Position numbers and translations under genes: made by a program | Notes under the pieces: generated by a model | Told to the model about the DNA's origin: nothing | What the model saw: only the letters and a program-made list of their open reading frames with translations | Database searches by the model: none | From: CAZAFL01 sp964484465 | Lineage (GTDB): Bacteria; Bacteroidota; Ignavibacteria; UBA10030; SZUA-254 | Length of the DNA: 64,000 nt | NCBI GenBank assembly: GCA_964484465.1 | Contig: CAZAFL010000011.1 | Span: forward strand, 1 to 64,000 | Direction: 5' to 3' | In this document: in pieces, positions 8,768-17,784 of the stretch | Numbering within the stretch: position 1 is the stretch's first letter | Layout of the letters: every line of letters starts with the position of its first letter

Positions 8768-9709
8768 ATGTTGAATATGATGGTAAATTTCTTACATTAT
8801 CATAAGCGGATTCGCCTCTATTTTTCCATCCTTGTCGTAGCGGCAGCGGTATCTACAAATTGCCGAAAACAAGATAGTGTCGAACTTGTGGATAACGACC
8901 TGCAATCGCAACCATTACAGCTCGAGGATGGGGGGGCAATTCCTCTGTCATCGGATCGCAATGCGGTTGACCCAAGCGGGTTCATAGTGAAATTCCCCGA
9001 AAAGTATTTCGGAGAACTTATTATCGCCGGTGCGGCTTATGATGCGCCTTACGAACATCATGAAGCATATCTTGCACAGGCATTATTTTACGATAGGACA
9101 CAACCTGTTATTGTCAACGGCGATACAATTGCGTACCGGGCACTAGACGCAGGAGAAGTCGGTGTTGATGACATTCTGCTGGATAGTTCTATGAAAATTA
9201 TAACCGATCCAAATATGGTAGACGACACCGTCGGCATACAGTACGCTCTGTTGGAGAGAGACGGAGTCGGCGGCTCTGGGTTTCAATACTATGGACACCA
9301 TACATACCTCTGGATTTCTACAGGATCGCCGGAGTTGCTTCCATTTACGAAAGCGATTGTCTCTCCGGCCCAATTGCATGTCACATCACCCACGGCGAGA
9401 GATCTGGTTTCGTTATCAAACAACTTGCGTGTGACGTGGGACGGTGGCGGAGCTGCCGTTATGATTGTCGTATCCGATGTCGTGGCAGGCCAACGGCCGA
9501 AGCCGATTATCCGGATGCGATTGCCGAACAATATTGGTACTGCGGTTATCCCCTCCACGATCCTGCAATTACTTCCGAAGGATAGGAAAAAGTTCCTGTT
9601 CACGTTCTCATCTGCCAATACTTCGGTCACCCGTGTTACCGGTTTTCAGGATAATGTGCTTTTACAGGCAGAGTATAATCACAACCTCCTGCTATATACT
9701 ATAGAATAG
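8768..9709 (+). CDS. hypothetical exported protein (313 aa)
   Basis: No family recognised. The N-terminus is basic then hydrophobic (RIRLYFSILVVAAAVS) and ends near Cys32, but the residue before the cysteine is Asn, so the lipobox is atypical. ATGs at 8768, 8777 and 8780 are all in frame and none has a clear ribosome site, so the start is uncertain by four residues. A central part (SGFIVKFPEKYFGELIIAGAAY) and a later beta-rich part (LRVTWDGGGAAVMIVVSD, FLFTFSSANTSVTRV) suggest a Fibronectin- or carbohydrate-binding-like sandwich. It is followed by the barrel gene after 8 bp, so the two are probably co-expressed. Confidence 0.6.
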   Translation: MLNMMVNFLHYHKRIRLYFSILVVAAAVSTNCRKQDSVELVDNDLQSQPLQLEDGGAIPLSSDRNAVDPSGFIVKFPEKYFGELIIAGAAYDAPYEHHEAYLAQALFYDRTQPVIVNGDTIAYRALDAGEVGVDDILLDSSMKIITDPNMVDDTVGIQYALLERDGVGGSGFQYYGHHTYLWISTGSPELLPFTKAIVSPAQLHVTSPTARDLVSLSNNLRVTWDGGGAAVMIVVSDVVAGQRPKPIIRMRLPNNIGTAVIPSTILQLLPKDRKKFLFTFSSANTSVTRVTGFQDNVLLQAEYNHNLLLYTIE

Positions 9710-9717
9710 AACAGACT

Positions 9718-11745
9718 ATGAAGTTAATGCCACCTACCCGCATATGGTTGGCAGTGATGCTAATGACGATGATGGCCTCCACACTATACTCGCAGCATTT
9801 GAGTTCCGCACGTGCGACAAGCATGGGTGCGTTTACGGCATTTGCGGGTGACATAAATTCGCTCGACTGGAATCCTGCGGGGCTCGTAGGTATCAAAGAC
9901 TGGGAGCTGGAAGCAACAAACTTTTATGCCTTCACAAACGAGACGCGGTCGCTTTCATTTCACACCATCGGTATAGGCAAATATTTTATGAATGGTCAGG
10001 CGGCGGCGTTCCGGTTTTCCCCCGGATTGATTCTGGAATTTGATGTGCCGTCCACATTTACCGTCGGAGATTCGTCGAACCCGCTGGTAGCAACGTTCGA
10101 CAAGAAAATCAGCTATGATGAACAGTATGCATTTGGATATGCGTTCATGCTCGAAAACGACCTTGCACTAGGGTTGAGTGCGCATTTTCTGGAAGAAAAG
10201 ATAGCGGATACCAAGTATTATCTTGACTCGAGTGCGATTTTACATTCCACAATCCAGAATTATTCCGGTACGTCGTGGTCGTTCGACTGGGGAGCGACAT
10301 GGTTCTATAACCGCGAATGGCGGATCGGAGCTGTTGCCAAAAACCTCTTCAGAATAACCGAGACCCCTCTTGCCGAAGAGGTTCGGCAGTATAGTTTAAC
10401 AACACCTAAGTTTCTTCGCTTCGGTCTTCTCTATGACGGGATGAAAGAAGTTTCATTTGGGTTCGATGGTGATACCGAAAAGCGGCTCCGGCTTGGCGGC
10501 GAGTGGATGCCAACCAAAGAACTTCAATTCCGGAGCGGATTGTACCTCGATGGTTCCGAAAAGTTTTCTGCCGATGCAATAGCGTTCGGCATAGGCGCAA
10601 CTTATCACATCGTTCAGCTGGATATCAGCTATTTGAAATTCTTCTCACAGACGAATCGCGGCGGGACTGCAAATGTCGATGCATTCCAGCAGTCAGGCAT
10701 AGGGAATATCGAATACAATCAATTCACGAGCGATAGAATTTCACTGACCGCAAATATCCAGCTTGGCCGGACACGCGAGACGATGGCCCGTATCGAATAT
10801 GTTGAAATGATATCCGATATATTCCCGGCGTCAAGGAATGTGTATGCATTCCGGCCGATCGGCAAAGCGCGTGTACACAACATCACCGAGAAGCCGATCG
10901 ATGTAAAGGTGAGTTTTTATGTTGACCGATATATGGATGCACCGACGGAAACCAAACCACACACTATTGCCGCAGGTGAGGTGCTGGAGATACCATTTTA
11001 TGCTGTGTTTAATGAAGCGGTTCACACAATTAGTTCGTTGCTCATTCGCGACGGCGATGTGTACGTGAACGCAACGCCGCAGCAGGATTATGACGATCGC
11101 TACCAGACTCGTATTCTGATGCATGGCCGTAATGATTGGAATGGGGACGCTATGCTCCTGAAGTATTTCGTGACCCCGGATGACCCGGATGTCTTAAAAT
11201 TCACCCGCTCTCACCTGACGTATCAACGAGCTCATATCGACAGTATTAATTCTTCTCTGCAACAGCTTGAGAAGGCGAAAATTATTTTTAACGATTTTTC
11301 TCAGCGCCTTCTCTATATTAATGATCCCAAAAAAAGCGAGGATTTTGTTCAGTATCCTGCCGAGACGATAGCGTTACATGGGGGTGACTGCGACGACATG
11401 AGCGTGTGTTATTCGGCGCTGTTGGCGAGCATGGGGATTTCAACGGCATTTATTGATGTTGTTCCGCCAAGCCATCCGGAACAATCGCATATTTATATGA
11501 TGTTCGATACAGGCATCGACCCCAAAGACGCTCTCTTACTCGGGAATAACCCTAAACGCTACATAATTCGAAAAAATGAACAAGGAAAAGAGTCGTTGTG
11601 GATACCTGTCGAAACCACGGTTATTACAAAGGGGTTTGATGAAGCTTGGTCAGTTGGAGCGGAAGAATATTTTAACGATATTGAAGTAAAGCTGGGGATA
11701 TTTAACGGCTGGGTAAGACTCATCGATATGGAAACAGTTTATTGA
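9718..11745 (+). CDS. PorV/UPF0164-like outer-membrane barrel fused to transglutaminase-like domain
   Basis: Signal peptide (about 1-25, cut near LYSQ), then the marker of PorV/PorQ-type barrels: SSARATSMGAFTAFAGD followed by NSLDWNPAGL. Residues about 30-350 alternate like beta-strands. Residues about 360-450 look like an Ig-like linker. The C-terminal part (about 500-660) carries a transglutaminase-like triad: Cys558 in GGDCDDMS, His591 in SHIYMMFD and an Asp nearby at about 597. PorV takes part in type IX secretion or is an FadL-like porin; transglutaminase-like domains act as proteases or cross-linkers. One chain holding both is unusual. It lies between two secreted proteins and a FecR-domain gene. 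Both domains are clear by motif; the joint role is not known. Confidence 0.75.
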   Translation: MKLMPPTRIWLAVMLMTMMASTLYSQHLSSARATSMGAFTAFAGDINSLDWNPAGLVGIKDWELEATNFYAFTNETRSLSFHTIGIGKYFMNGQAAAFRFSPGLILEFDVPSTFTVGDSSNPLVATFDKKISYDEQYAFGYAFMLENDLALGLSAHFLEEKIADTKYYLDSSAILHSTIQNYSGTSWSFDWGATWFYNREWRIGAVAKNLFRITETPLAEEVRQYSLTTPKFLRFGLLYDGMKEVSFGFDGDTEKRLRLGGEWMPTKELQFRSGLYLDGSEKFSADAIAFGIGATYHIVQLDISYLKFFSQTNRGGTANVDAFQQSGIGNIEYNQFTSDRISLTANIQLGRTRETMARIEYVEMISDIFPASRNVYAFRPIGKARVHNITEKPIDVKVSFYVDRYMDAPTETKPHTIAAGEVLEIPFYAVFNEAVHTISSLLIRDGDVYVNATPQQDYDDRYQTRILMHGRNDWNGDAMLLKYFVTPDDPDVLKFTRSHLTYQRAHIDSINSSLQQLEKAKIIFNDFSQRLLYINDPKKSEDFVQYPAETIALHGGDCDDMSVCYSALLASMGISTAFIDVVPPSHPEQSHIYMMFDTGIDPKDALLLGNNPKRYIIRKNEQGKESLWIPVETTVITKGFDEAWSVGAEEYFNDIEVKLGIFNGWVRLIDMETVY

Positions 11746-11767
11746 AATCTTAAAGGAAGGATTATCT

Positions 11768-12463
11768 ATGAAAAAGATCGTGTTGTTGATGGGTTCATTA
11801 TTAATTGTTGCCGCGATTGCAAGCGCCGACATCAAGATCGTCACTGTAAAGGGAGACGTTAGAATCCGTCGTGGTGTCACTGAGCAGTGGGTTGCCGCCA
11901 CAAAGGGGGACGTGCTCAAACCGGAAGATTCTATGAAATCGGGGAAGAAATCTTCCGCAGTCATTCTCATCGACGGGAAGGAGAAAGTCACAGTACCGGA
12001 GCTGGTCATCATTGATTGTTCAGACTTTCGCAGGTTAACCTCCGACCAGTTGATGCTCATGCTGGCGATGGAAACTGTAAGGCTTGTCCCGGCCGGACAG
12101 CATGAAGGCGACGTGACCATACCCAGAACAACAACCATCCATGGTGAGTCTCAGGAATCTCTTTCCGCGCAAGCCCCGGCCCGGTCTTCGGCCGGCCAGA
12201 TGCAATTGAACGGCACGAAGGTTCTTTACGATAAAGGCTTTTTTGCCACCTGTGTGTTGAAAGCAAAAGAGGTATTCCGCCTCAACCCCGAACTGATGAA
12301 TATGATTGATATGCGGCTAATGGTTGCGAACGCGTTTGAACGAATGAAACTCAACGGAGAAGCGTTAAGCGAATATCGTTCCCTGACGAACCGGAAACTC
12401 TCACCTGAGCAGCATTCAATTGTCGACACGAAAATTGGTCAGTTGAAAAGGAATTCTGACTAA
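11768..12463 (+). CDS. FecR-domain exported protein
   Basis: 231 residues with a signal peptide (MKKIVLLMGSLLIVAAIASA), then a FecR domain at about 21-105 (VTVKGDVRIRRG, W-V-A-A-T-K-G-D-V-L-K-P, SAVILIDGKEKVTVPELVII). FecR domains are sensor or structural beta units, often seen near CHASE2 and TPR proteins. The end (about 150-231) reads as TPR-like helices (GFFATCVLKAKEVFRLNPEL, VANAFERMKLNGEALSEYRS). A ribosome site AAGGAAGG precedes the ATG. It follows the barrel-transglutaminase gene by 22 bp and closes the block. It is not beside a FecI-type sigma factor, so classical iron-citrate signalling is unlikely. Confidence 0.78.
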   Translation: MKKIVLLMGSLLIVAAIASADIKIVTVKGDVRIRRGVTEQWVAATKGDVLKPEDSMKSGKKSSAVILIDGKEKVTVPELVIIDCSDFRRLTSDQLMLMLAMETVRLVPAGQHEGDVTIPRTTTIHGESQESLSAQAPARSSAGQMQLNGTKVLYDKGFFATCVLKAKEVFRLNPELMNMIDMRLMVANAFERMKLNGEALSEYRSLTNRKLSPEQHSIVDTKIGQLKRNSD

Positions 12464-12490
12464 GAGCCTAAGGAAAGAACAGGCAGGTTT

Positions 12491-13192
12491 TTATCTCCCG
12501 ACAAACAAGCGCTCTCCCAGAGCCTTTGGGAGCCCCGCTTTCCGGATTTTATCTGAAGCTGTCTGCACATCATATTCTGAACGAAGGTTAGTGTAATTCC
12601 ATGCTTCCGTATCGATCACGCCGAAGCTGAGCCTCCAGTCGTTATCGCGTGGCTGTCCGATACTTCCAACGTTTATGAGAAATTTCTTTCCTGCAACGAA
12701 TTCAGTCGTCCAGATATCCTCGCAGAACATTCCCGGTACATGTGAATGTCCTACAAAACAGACCGGATTGTCGAAATATGAAAAATTCATTTGAGCGTCG
12801 GCCACAGTAATAACATAATGCCACTCCTCCGGTGCATACGGGGATGAATGAACAAACAATAATCCGTGTCGTTCAAGCGTGTGGGGGAGGTTCCTGATAA
12901 ATTCTTCGTTTTCTTTTGTTAGTTGCTTGTTCGTCCATTCAGCGGCAACGCGGGCGAAAGGGTTGAAATACTCCGTCTTCGAAATGTCGATCGCGGCCTC
13001 ATCGTGGTTTCCCAGCAGAATGTACGGTGTTGTTTCCTGTACAAGTGCAAGACATTCGTTCGGGTTTGCGCCATAGCCGACCACATCACCGAGACAAATG
13101 ATCTCATCAACGTGACTATCGTTGAGAACTTCGACGGTTTTTTTTAAAGCCTCGAGGTTGCCGTGAATGTCGGAAATGATGGCAATTCGCAT
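12491..13192 (-). CDS. metallophosphoesterase (YfcE/DUF2437-like)
   Basis: 233 residues of the calcineurin-like phosphoesterase superfamily. Metal-binding motifs are all present: SDIHGN (about 7-12), GDVVGYGANP (about 35-44), LLGNHDEA (about 60), and later FVHSS and VGHSHVPG. The GD-V-V-G-Y-G-A-N-P form is typical of a bacterial subgroup of uncharacterised phosphodiesterases close to YfcE. It acts in the cytosol; the substrate cannot be told. It converges on the FecR gene with a 27-bp gap and stands 88 bp after the gene at 13281-14585 on the same strand. Confidence 0.85.
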   Translation of the reverse strand: MRIAIISDIHGNLEALKKTVEVLNDSHVDEIICLGDVVGYGANPNECLALVQETTPYILLGNHDEAAIDISKTEYFNPFARVAAEWTNKQLTKENEEFIRNLPHTLERHGLLFVHSSPYAPEEWHYVITVADAQMNFSYFDNPVCFVGHSHVPGMFCEDIWTTEFVAGKKFLINVGSIGQPRDNDWRLSFGVIDTEAWNYTNLRSEYDVQTASDKIRKAGLPKALGERLFVGR

Positions 13193-13280
13193 AGGCTACT
13201 AAATTGAGAAAATAAATGGAGAGTTGCAACACGGAGAACGGGAGATTTATCCTGATCGCGCCGGGCGGAAAAAAAAGTTG

Positions 13281-14585
13281 TTACGTCTTCTGCTGTTTTT
13301 TCTTTGCGGCAGGGAAAAGAATGTTGTTGAGAATCAAACGGTACCCCGGAGAATTCTTGTGAAGACGAAGATCCGTTGGCGGGTCGCCGACGGCGTGTTG
13401 ATAATCTTCAGGGTCATGTCCCCCGTAAAACGTAAACGTTCCCCGTCCGTAATTTCCATGAAGATAGCGGACTTCTTCTGTCCCTTCCTTTTCGGCGAGG
13501 ATCGTAACACTTTTCTTAATCAAACTTTTTTTGAAGTTGCTTGTTTGCCCGAGAAACCCCTTGATGATATTGGCATGGTCTTGTGTCAGCATCGTCGGGA
13601 CCGGGTCGTACTTTGCAGAAAAGTCGAAGAGCGTGAAATAATCTGTTTCGGGGTTCACCGTGCCCGCCATATCGCTGGGTGGAATATCAATATCCGAATA
13701 CTCATAGCGTAATGGATTGGTCTCGAGAGTGAAATTTTCGAACGCGAGGCATTGGGAATAATCGAGCTTCTTCTGTGCATTGGGGTCGGCGGGGTCGCCG
13801 TCGTACATGACGTCGCAGATGTCGGTGCCTGCAGTTGCAAGAGCAATATCGTAGGTGTCGGTTGCCGAACACATGGCAAACATAAATCCTCCGGCGGCAA
13901 TATACTCTTTGATTTTCTGCGCCACCGCTCTCTTGACCTCCGATACTTTTTTGAACCCGAGTTCTCTGGCTTTTTTCTCGTACATCACCTGCTGTTCAAC
14001 ATACCATGGTGCGGTTGAGAAGTTAGCGTAGAATTTTCCGTACTGACCGGTAAAATCCTCGTGATGAAGGTGCAGCCAGTCATATTTCAGGAGCTTATTA
14101 TCGAGCACTTCCCCATCCCACACTTTATCGTAAGGAATTTCGGCATACTCCATCGCAAGGGTGACCGCGTCATCCCACGGCAGGAAATTTGGAGGAACAT
14201 ACACTGCAATTTTTGGAGCTTTTTCCAGACGAACAGCATCCATATTGTTATTCTCGTCCTGAACTTCAGCATAAATCTGTGCAGACTGGGCACCGGTGAT
14301 ATCTTCGAACATGACATCCCGGATACGGCATTCCGACCGTACCGCGTCGAGCCCATCGATCATGAAGGATCCTCCCCTGTAATTCAACAACCAATCCACT
14401 TCGATATTTTTTGTCAACGCCCAGTACGCTATACCGTATGCTTTGAGATGGTCGGTTTGTTTTAAATCCATCGGGATAAGAATTTTTTGTGATTGGGCGA
14501 TGGGTACTCCAATGAACCCAAGCCAGACGATGAGAATCAATTTGTGAGCCAGGCGGGATAGCCGGTTTTTCATAATTCGCTTCAC
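13281..14585 (-). CDS. conserved secreted protein, often mislabelled asparagine synthetase B
   Basis: 434 residues from a GTG at 14585 that overlaps the upstream stop (GTGA); an ATG at 14573 is a second possible start. A signal peptide ends near VPIAQSQ. The mature protein opens KILIPMDLKQTDHLKAYGIA and has VEWLLNYRGG-like, LHLHHEDFTGQYGKF and FMFAMCSATDTYD segments. I recall such proteins being named asparagine synthetase B in databases, but none of the amidotransferase or AMP-forming motifs of AsnB are here. The GGFMFAMCSATDTYDIAL part recalls a class-I glutaminase-like (flavodoxin-like) elbow. It is coupled to the TPR gene upstream. Function unknown. Confidence 0.65.
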   Translation of the reverse strand: MKRIMKNRLSRLAHKLILIVWLGFIGVPIAQSQKILIPMDLKQTDHLKAYGIAYWALTKNIEVDWLLNYRGGSFMIDGLDAVRSECRIRDVMFEDITGAQSAQIYAEVQDENNNMDAVRLEKAPKIAVYVPPNFLPWDDAVTLAMEYAEIPYDKVWDGEVLDNKLLKYDWLHLHHEDFTGQYGKFYANFSTAPWYVEQQVMYEKKARELGFKKVSEVKRAVAQKIKEYIAAGGFMFAMCSATDTYDIALATAGTDICDVMYDGDPADPNAQKKLDYSQCLAFENFTLETNPLRYEYSDIDIPPSDMAGTVNPETDYFTLFDFSAKYDPVPTMLTQDHANIIKGFLGQTSNFKKSLIKKSVTILAEKEGTEEVRYLHGNYGRGTFTFYGGHDPEDYQHAVGDPPTDLRLHKNSPGYRLILNNILFPAAKKKQQKT

Positions 14586-16450
14586 AATGTGTCTCCCCGG
14601 AGCTCGCGGATACGCTTCCTCGCTTCACCGACGTAAATGGAATTCGGGTACTGTTCGAGAATTCTCTTGTATGTATCTGCGGATTTCATGTTGTCTTTTA
14701 ATCCCTGCCTGTAGATTTCTGCCATTTTCATCAATGCCCGGTCGAGTTCCAGGCTTTCAGGGAAATTTTTCATTAATCGTTCATAAGTTGAGATAGCGTC
14801 GGTGAACCGTCCAAGATGGGCGAGAAGGTCCCCGATGTTCATAAGCGCCTCATCCACAAGACTGCTTGTTGAATCTGATTGCACAAAAAATTCGAACCGT
14901 CCGAGCGATTCCGAAAACTTGCGCTGTCGCTTCAACAAATCTGCTGCCGCAAAATCTTTGAGAGGTTGTTCCGTCGGTTTCATATTTTCCTGAATAAAAA
15001 TCCGGAGACTCAGCGCATCATTGGTAATGTCAGAAATCGGGTTTTTGGTAAGGTCGTTTAATTTATTAAGCGCTTCCTGAAATTTGCCTTCAAAGTAATC
15101 GATTTCTGCTGATCGCAGAGCGGCTGTATTTTGCTGTTCTCCCGTTGCTGCAGGCAACGTAGTTATCGAATTGTATTTTGCAGATGCCAGATCAAGATTA
15201 CCCATGGTAAGAACAACATCTCCGCACAGCAATGTTGCTTCTGCCCGTACGTTGGAAAATTTTGCATAGTCACGTTCAATGCTTTCCAGCACTTTTTTTG
15301 CACCGTCGAGATCAAACAGGTAGCCATAATTCATTATCCCAAGCCTGTACAGGGATTGAGCCGCTATCTCTGTTTGCGGATATTCATTAATAACCCGCTC
15401 ATAGGCTGCAAGTACCCCGCGATATACAGGCTCTGATTCCGTTGCAGGCTGTTCACTATGAAAAGGAGTAGTATTTCCGAAGAGGTGCAATGTGTCTGTC
15501 GCCGTTGAAGATTCCTCCAGCGTCCGCGCGTAACCGAATTTCACCTGTGGCATGAAATCGAATTTCGGGTAGGAATTGAGGACTGCAAGAAATGCTTTCG
15601 ACGCCGCGGCGTACGCTTTTTCTCTGAGCGCAAGTTCAGCAAAATAATACAGCTGATGTCCCGACGCGTTCATTTTTGTATCGATGAGTTTATACGTTTC
15701 GAATGCCCGGTCGAAATTTTTTCCTTCCATATACAGCCATGCAAGGAGTTGCTGAAATGAAATAATATTCGGCTCGGCGCTCGCCTCACGTTCAACCGCA
15801 AGTGTTGTCGCGGTCAATCCTTCGGTCCGGCCTGTGTATGAGGCAATACGGGTCTGCACATACGACAGCTGTCCCGGGTTTTGACGGAGGAGAATGAGAT
15901 ACTCGTGTGTCGCTTCAGGATATTTGAGCATGCTTGCATATAAATAGGCGAGGTCATTGATAAATAACAACGGATCGCCGCATCCCGCACGCCCCCGCAG
16001 ATAAACATTGATCGCTTTATCCAATGCCCTGGCTTCAATCATAGAGCTGGCGACGACCCTGTAGGTTGTTTCGACTTTTGGAGCAACAGCGATGGCCTTA
16101 TCCCATGCCTCGTTTGCTTTTGCCTCATTGGATGCGCGGTTGTATATTGTTCCTAATCGTGCCCATGAGTAGGTGTCGTTGGGGTTTTCAGACAAACGCC
16201 GTGTGAACAAAGCGATTGCATCGCCGTATTTCTTGAGCTGGGCATAAATCCGTTGCAGTGCGTCGAAAATAACGACATTTGTCGTATCCTTACTGTAGAG
16301 TTCCTGATAGAGCTTCATAGCGGATTCGTAATCACCCGAACGCTCGTAACTCTGCGCCAGCCGAAATTTCACGTCTCCGGTACTGTTCTGGCAATACGCC
16401 GGTACAACAAACGCAGAAAAGATAACAATTAATAATAGGAATCTTACCAT
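14582..16450 (-). CDS. TPR-repeat periplasmic protein (622 aa)
   Basis: Signal peptide MVRFLLLIVIFSAFVVPAYC, then TPRs almost throughout (RLAQSYERSGDYESAMKLYQ, LGTIYNRASNEAKANEAWDK, LYRLGIMNYGYLFDLDGA, LMNIGDLLAHLGRFTDAIST). The last repeats (TYKRILEQYPNSIYVGEARK) look like the BamD/YbgF type. No enzyme domain is visible; such proteins serve as scaffolds. The stop overlaps the start of the secreted protein gene at 14585 by four bases, so the two are translationally coupled and probably work together. The 258-bp gap upstream separates it from the sulfur operon running the other way. Confidence 0.8.
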   Translation of the reverse strand: MVRFLLLIVIFSAFVVPAYCQNSTGDVKFRLAQSYERSGDYESAMKLYQELYSKDTTNVVIFDALQRIYAQLKKYGDAIALFTRRLSENPNDTYSWARLGTIYNRASNEAKANEAWDKAIAVAPKVETTYRVVASSMIEARALDKAINVYLRGRAGCGDPLLFINDLAYLYASMLKYPEATHEYLILLRQNPGQLSYVQTRIASYTGRTEGLTATTLAVEREASAEPNIISFQQLLAWLYMEGKNFDRAFETYKLIDTKMNASGHQLYYFAELALREKAYAAASKAFLAVLNSYPKFDFMPQVKFGYARTLEESSTATDTLHLFGNTTPFHSEQPATESEPVYRGVLAAYERVINEYPQTEIAAQSLYRLGIMNYGYLFDLDGAKKVLESIERDYAKFSNVRAEATLLCGDVVLTMGNLDLASAKYNSITTLPAATGEQQNTAALRSAEIDYFEGKFQEALNKLNDLTKNPISDITNDALSLRIFIQENMKPTEQPLKDFAAADLLKRQRKFSESLGRFEFFVQSDSTSSLVDEALMNIGDLLAHLGRFTDAISTYERLMKNFPESLELDRALMKMAEIYRQGLKDNMKSADTYKRILEQYPNSIYVGEARKRIRELRGDTL

Positions 16451-16708
16451 AAATGTATTTATAATAGGAACCCCGTTTTTATCGAAAAGTTTCCCGCAAC
16501 ATTTTCAATAATATAAGGAAAAAAATCTGTCGGGGGAATTAAAAGCATCACATCATCGTGGAAATGTTGCATTTTATGGTTGAAATTGTTTTATTTTGAT
16601 GCGTCCTGCCGAGGTAGCCGATGAAAGGATTTCTTTCTGTGAAGAACGTTAGAGTAGATAACTTCAAAGTAATTCAGTTGTTATACAAACAACGAATGAA
16701 AGGAAAAC

Positions 16709-17560
16709 ATGATTATGCCGACCTACGCTAAACCGGAAGTATTGGTATCAACCGACTGGGTTGCTCAACACAGAACAGACCCCAATCTTGCAATAGCGGA
16801 AGTAGATGTTGACACCGCCGCATACAGTGAAGGACACATCCCCGGCGCTATAGGATGGAATTGGCAGACTCAGCTCTGCGACCCCATTCGGCGAGATATT
16901 ATTACAAAAGAAGCCCTCGAAAGTTTATTGAGTCAGAGCGGCATCGGAAATACGTCAACCATCGTCCTGTATGGAGATAATAATAACTGGTTTGCAGCAT
17001 GGGCATTCTGGCAGCTGAAAATGTACGGACACAATGATGTCCGGCTGATGAACGGCGGCCGAAAGAAATGGTTGGCGGAAGGAAGAGAACTCACCCAGGA
17101 AATTCCGGCGCCGAAGCAAGGGTCGTATAAGGTAATGAGTTTCAATGAAATGTTTCGGGCGTTTCGTAAGAATATCGAAGGAGCAACGGATTTGTCAAAA
17201 CTTTCGCTTGTCGATGTCCGGTCACCGGACGAATTTTCAGGAAAGATTTTGGCTCCGCCCGGTTTGCCCGAGACATGCCAGCGTGGCGGACATATACCTG
17301 GAGCAAAGAATATTCCCTGGGCACAGGCATGCAACGACGATGGAACATTCAAATCGCTCCAGGAGTTACAGAACCTCTACGCACAAAAAGGGGTTACGCC
17401 CGAAAAAGATGTCATTGCGTATTGCCGCATTGGAGAGCGCTCAAGCCACACGTGGTTTGTATTGAAATACCTCCTTGGTTATCCGAATGTGAAAAATTAT
17501 GACGGCTCATGGACTGAATGGGGGAATCTGGTTGGTGCTCCTGTGGAGAGAGGTTCATAA
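16709..17560 (+). CDS. sseA: sulfurtransferase, tandem rhodanese (SseA/CysA-like)
   Basis: 283 residues made of two rhodanese domains, the first inactive (about 8-125), the second active (about 155-278). The active loop is Cys239 in CRIGERS followed by SHTWFVL, the form seen in actinobacterial-type thiosulfate sulfurtransferases. The enzyme moves sulfane sulfur from thiosulfate (or mercaptopyruvate) to cyanide or thiols in the cytosol. AAAGGA lies just before ATG 16709; a second ATG two codons on is possible. It heads a three-gene operon with a small protein and a persulfide-dioxygenase/rhodanese fusion, which supports a role in thiosulfate or sulfide handling. The donor substrate is not settled by sequence. 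Confidence 0.9.
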   Translation: MIMPTYAKPEVLVSTDWVAQHRTDPNLAIAEVDVDTAAYSEGHIPGAIGWNWQTQLCDPIRRDIITKEALESLLSQSGIGNTSTIVLYGDNNNWFAAWAFWQLKMYGHNDVRLMNGGRKKWLAEGRELTQEIPAPKQGSYKVMSFNEMFRAFRKNIEGATDLSKLSLVDVRSPDEFSGKILAPPGLPETCQRGGHIPGAKNIPWAQACNDDGTFKSLQELQNLYAQKGVTPEKDVIAYCRIGERSSHTWFVLKYLLGYPNVKNYDGSWTEWGNLVGAPVERGS

Positions 17561-17784
17561 TGATGTTGAATTCTGTTGAACATCGCGCTGAGACACGCGA
17601 TGTTCAAGGCTGGAAGGTCAAACTTGTTTCCTACAAAATCGGTGAGAAATATTATTGTCACATCGATAATGTGGATCCCGGGGCAACCATAGCGCGCGCG
17701 GACGGGGTCACGCGTAATGAAGCAGTTCAGAATGCTCTCAAAAAAGCAACGGCACGTTTGGGAAAGAAATTGGACATTCTATGA
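17560..17784 (+). CDS. small conserved-looking protein in the sulfur operon (74 aa)
   Basis: Starts at ATG 17560 that overlaps the sulfurtransferase stop (TAATGATG) and ends four bases into the next gene, so it is translationally coupled on both sides and very likely real. The 74 residues (GWKVKLVSYKIGEKYYCHID, DPGATIARADGVTRNEAVQN) suggest a small beta-beta-beta-alpha unit with one cysteine in YYCHID. No family recognised. Its place between two sulfur-transfer enzymes suggests a carrier or accessory role, but this is inference. Confidence 0.7.
   Translation: MMLNSVEHRAETRDVQGWKVKLVSYKIGEKYYCHIDNVDPGATIARADGVTRNEAVQNALKKATARLGKKLDIL

Noticed and set aside
13224..13712. Long plus-strand open frame opposite the secreted-protein gene
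   Set aside because: Lies wholly against a well supported minus-strand coding gene and has a composition typical of an antisense shadow.
16496..16570. Inverted pair GCAACATTT (16496-16504) and AAATGTTGC (16562-16570) in a divergent spacer
   Set aside because: Arms are 57 bp apart with no stem-like inner pairing and no third copy; too weak to call a regulatory site.
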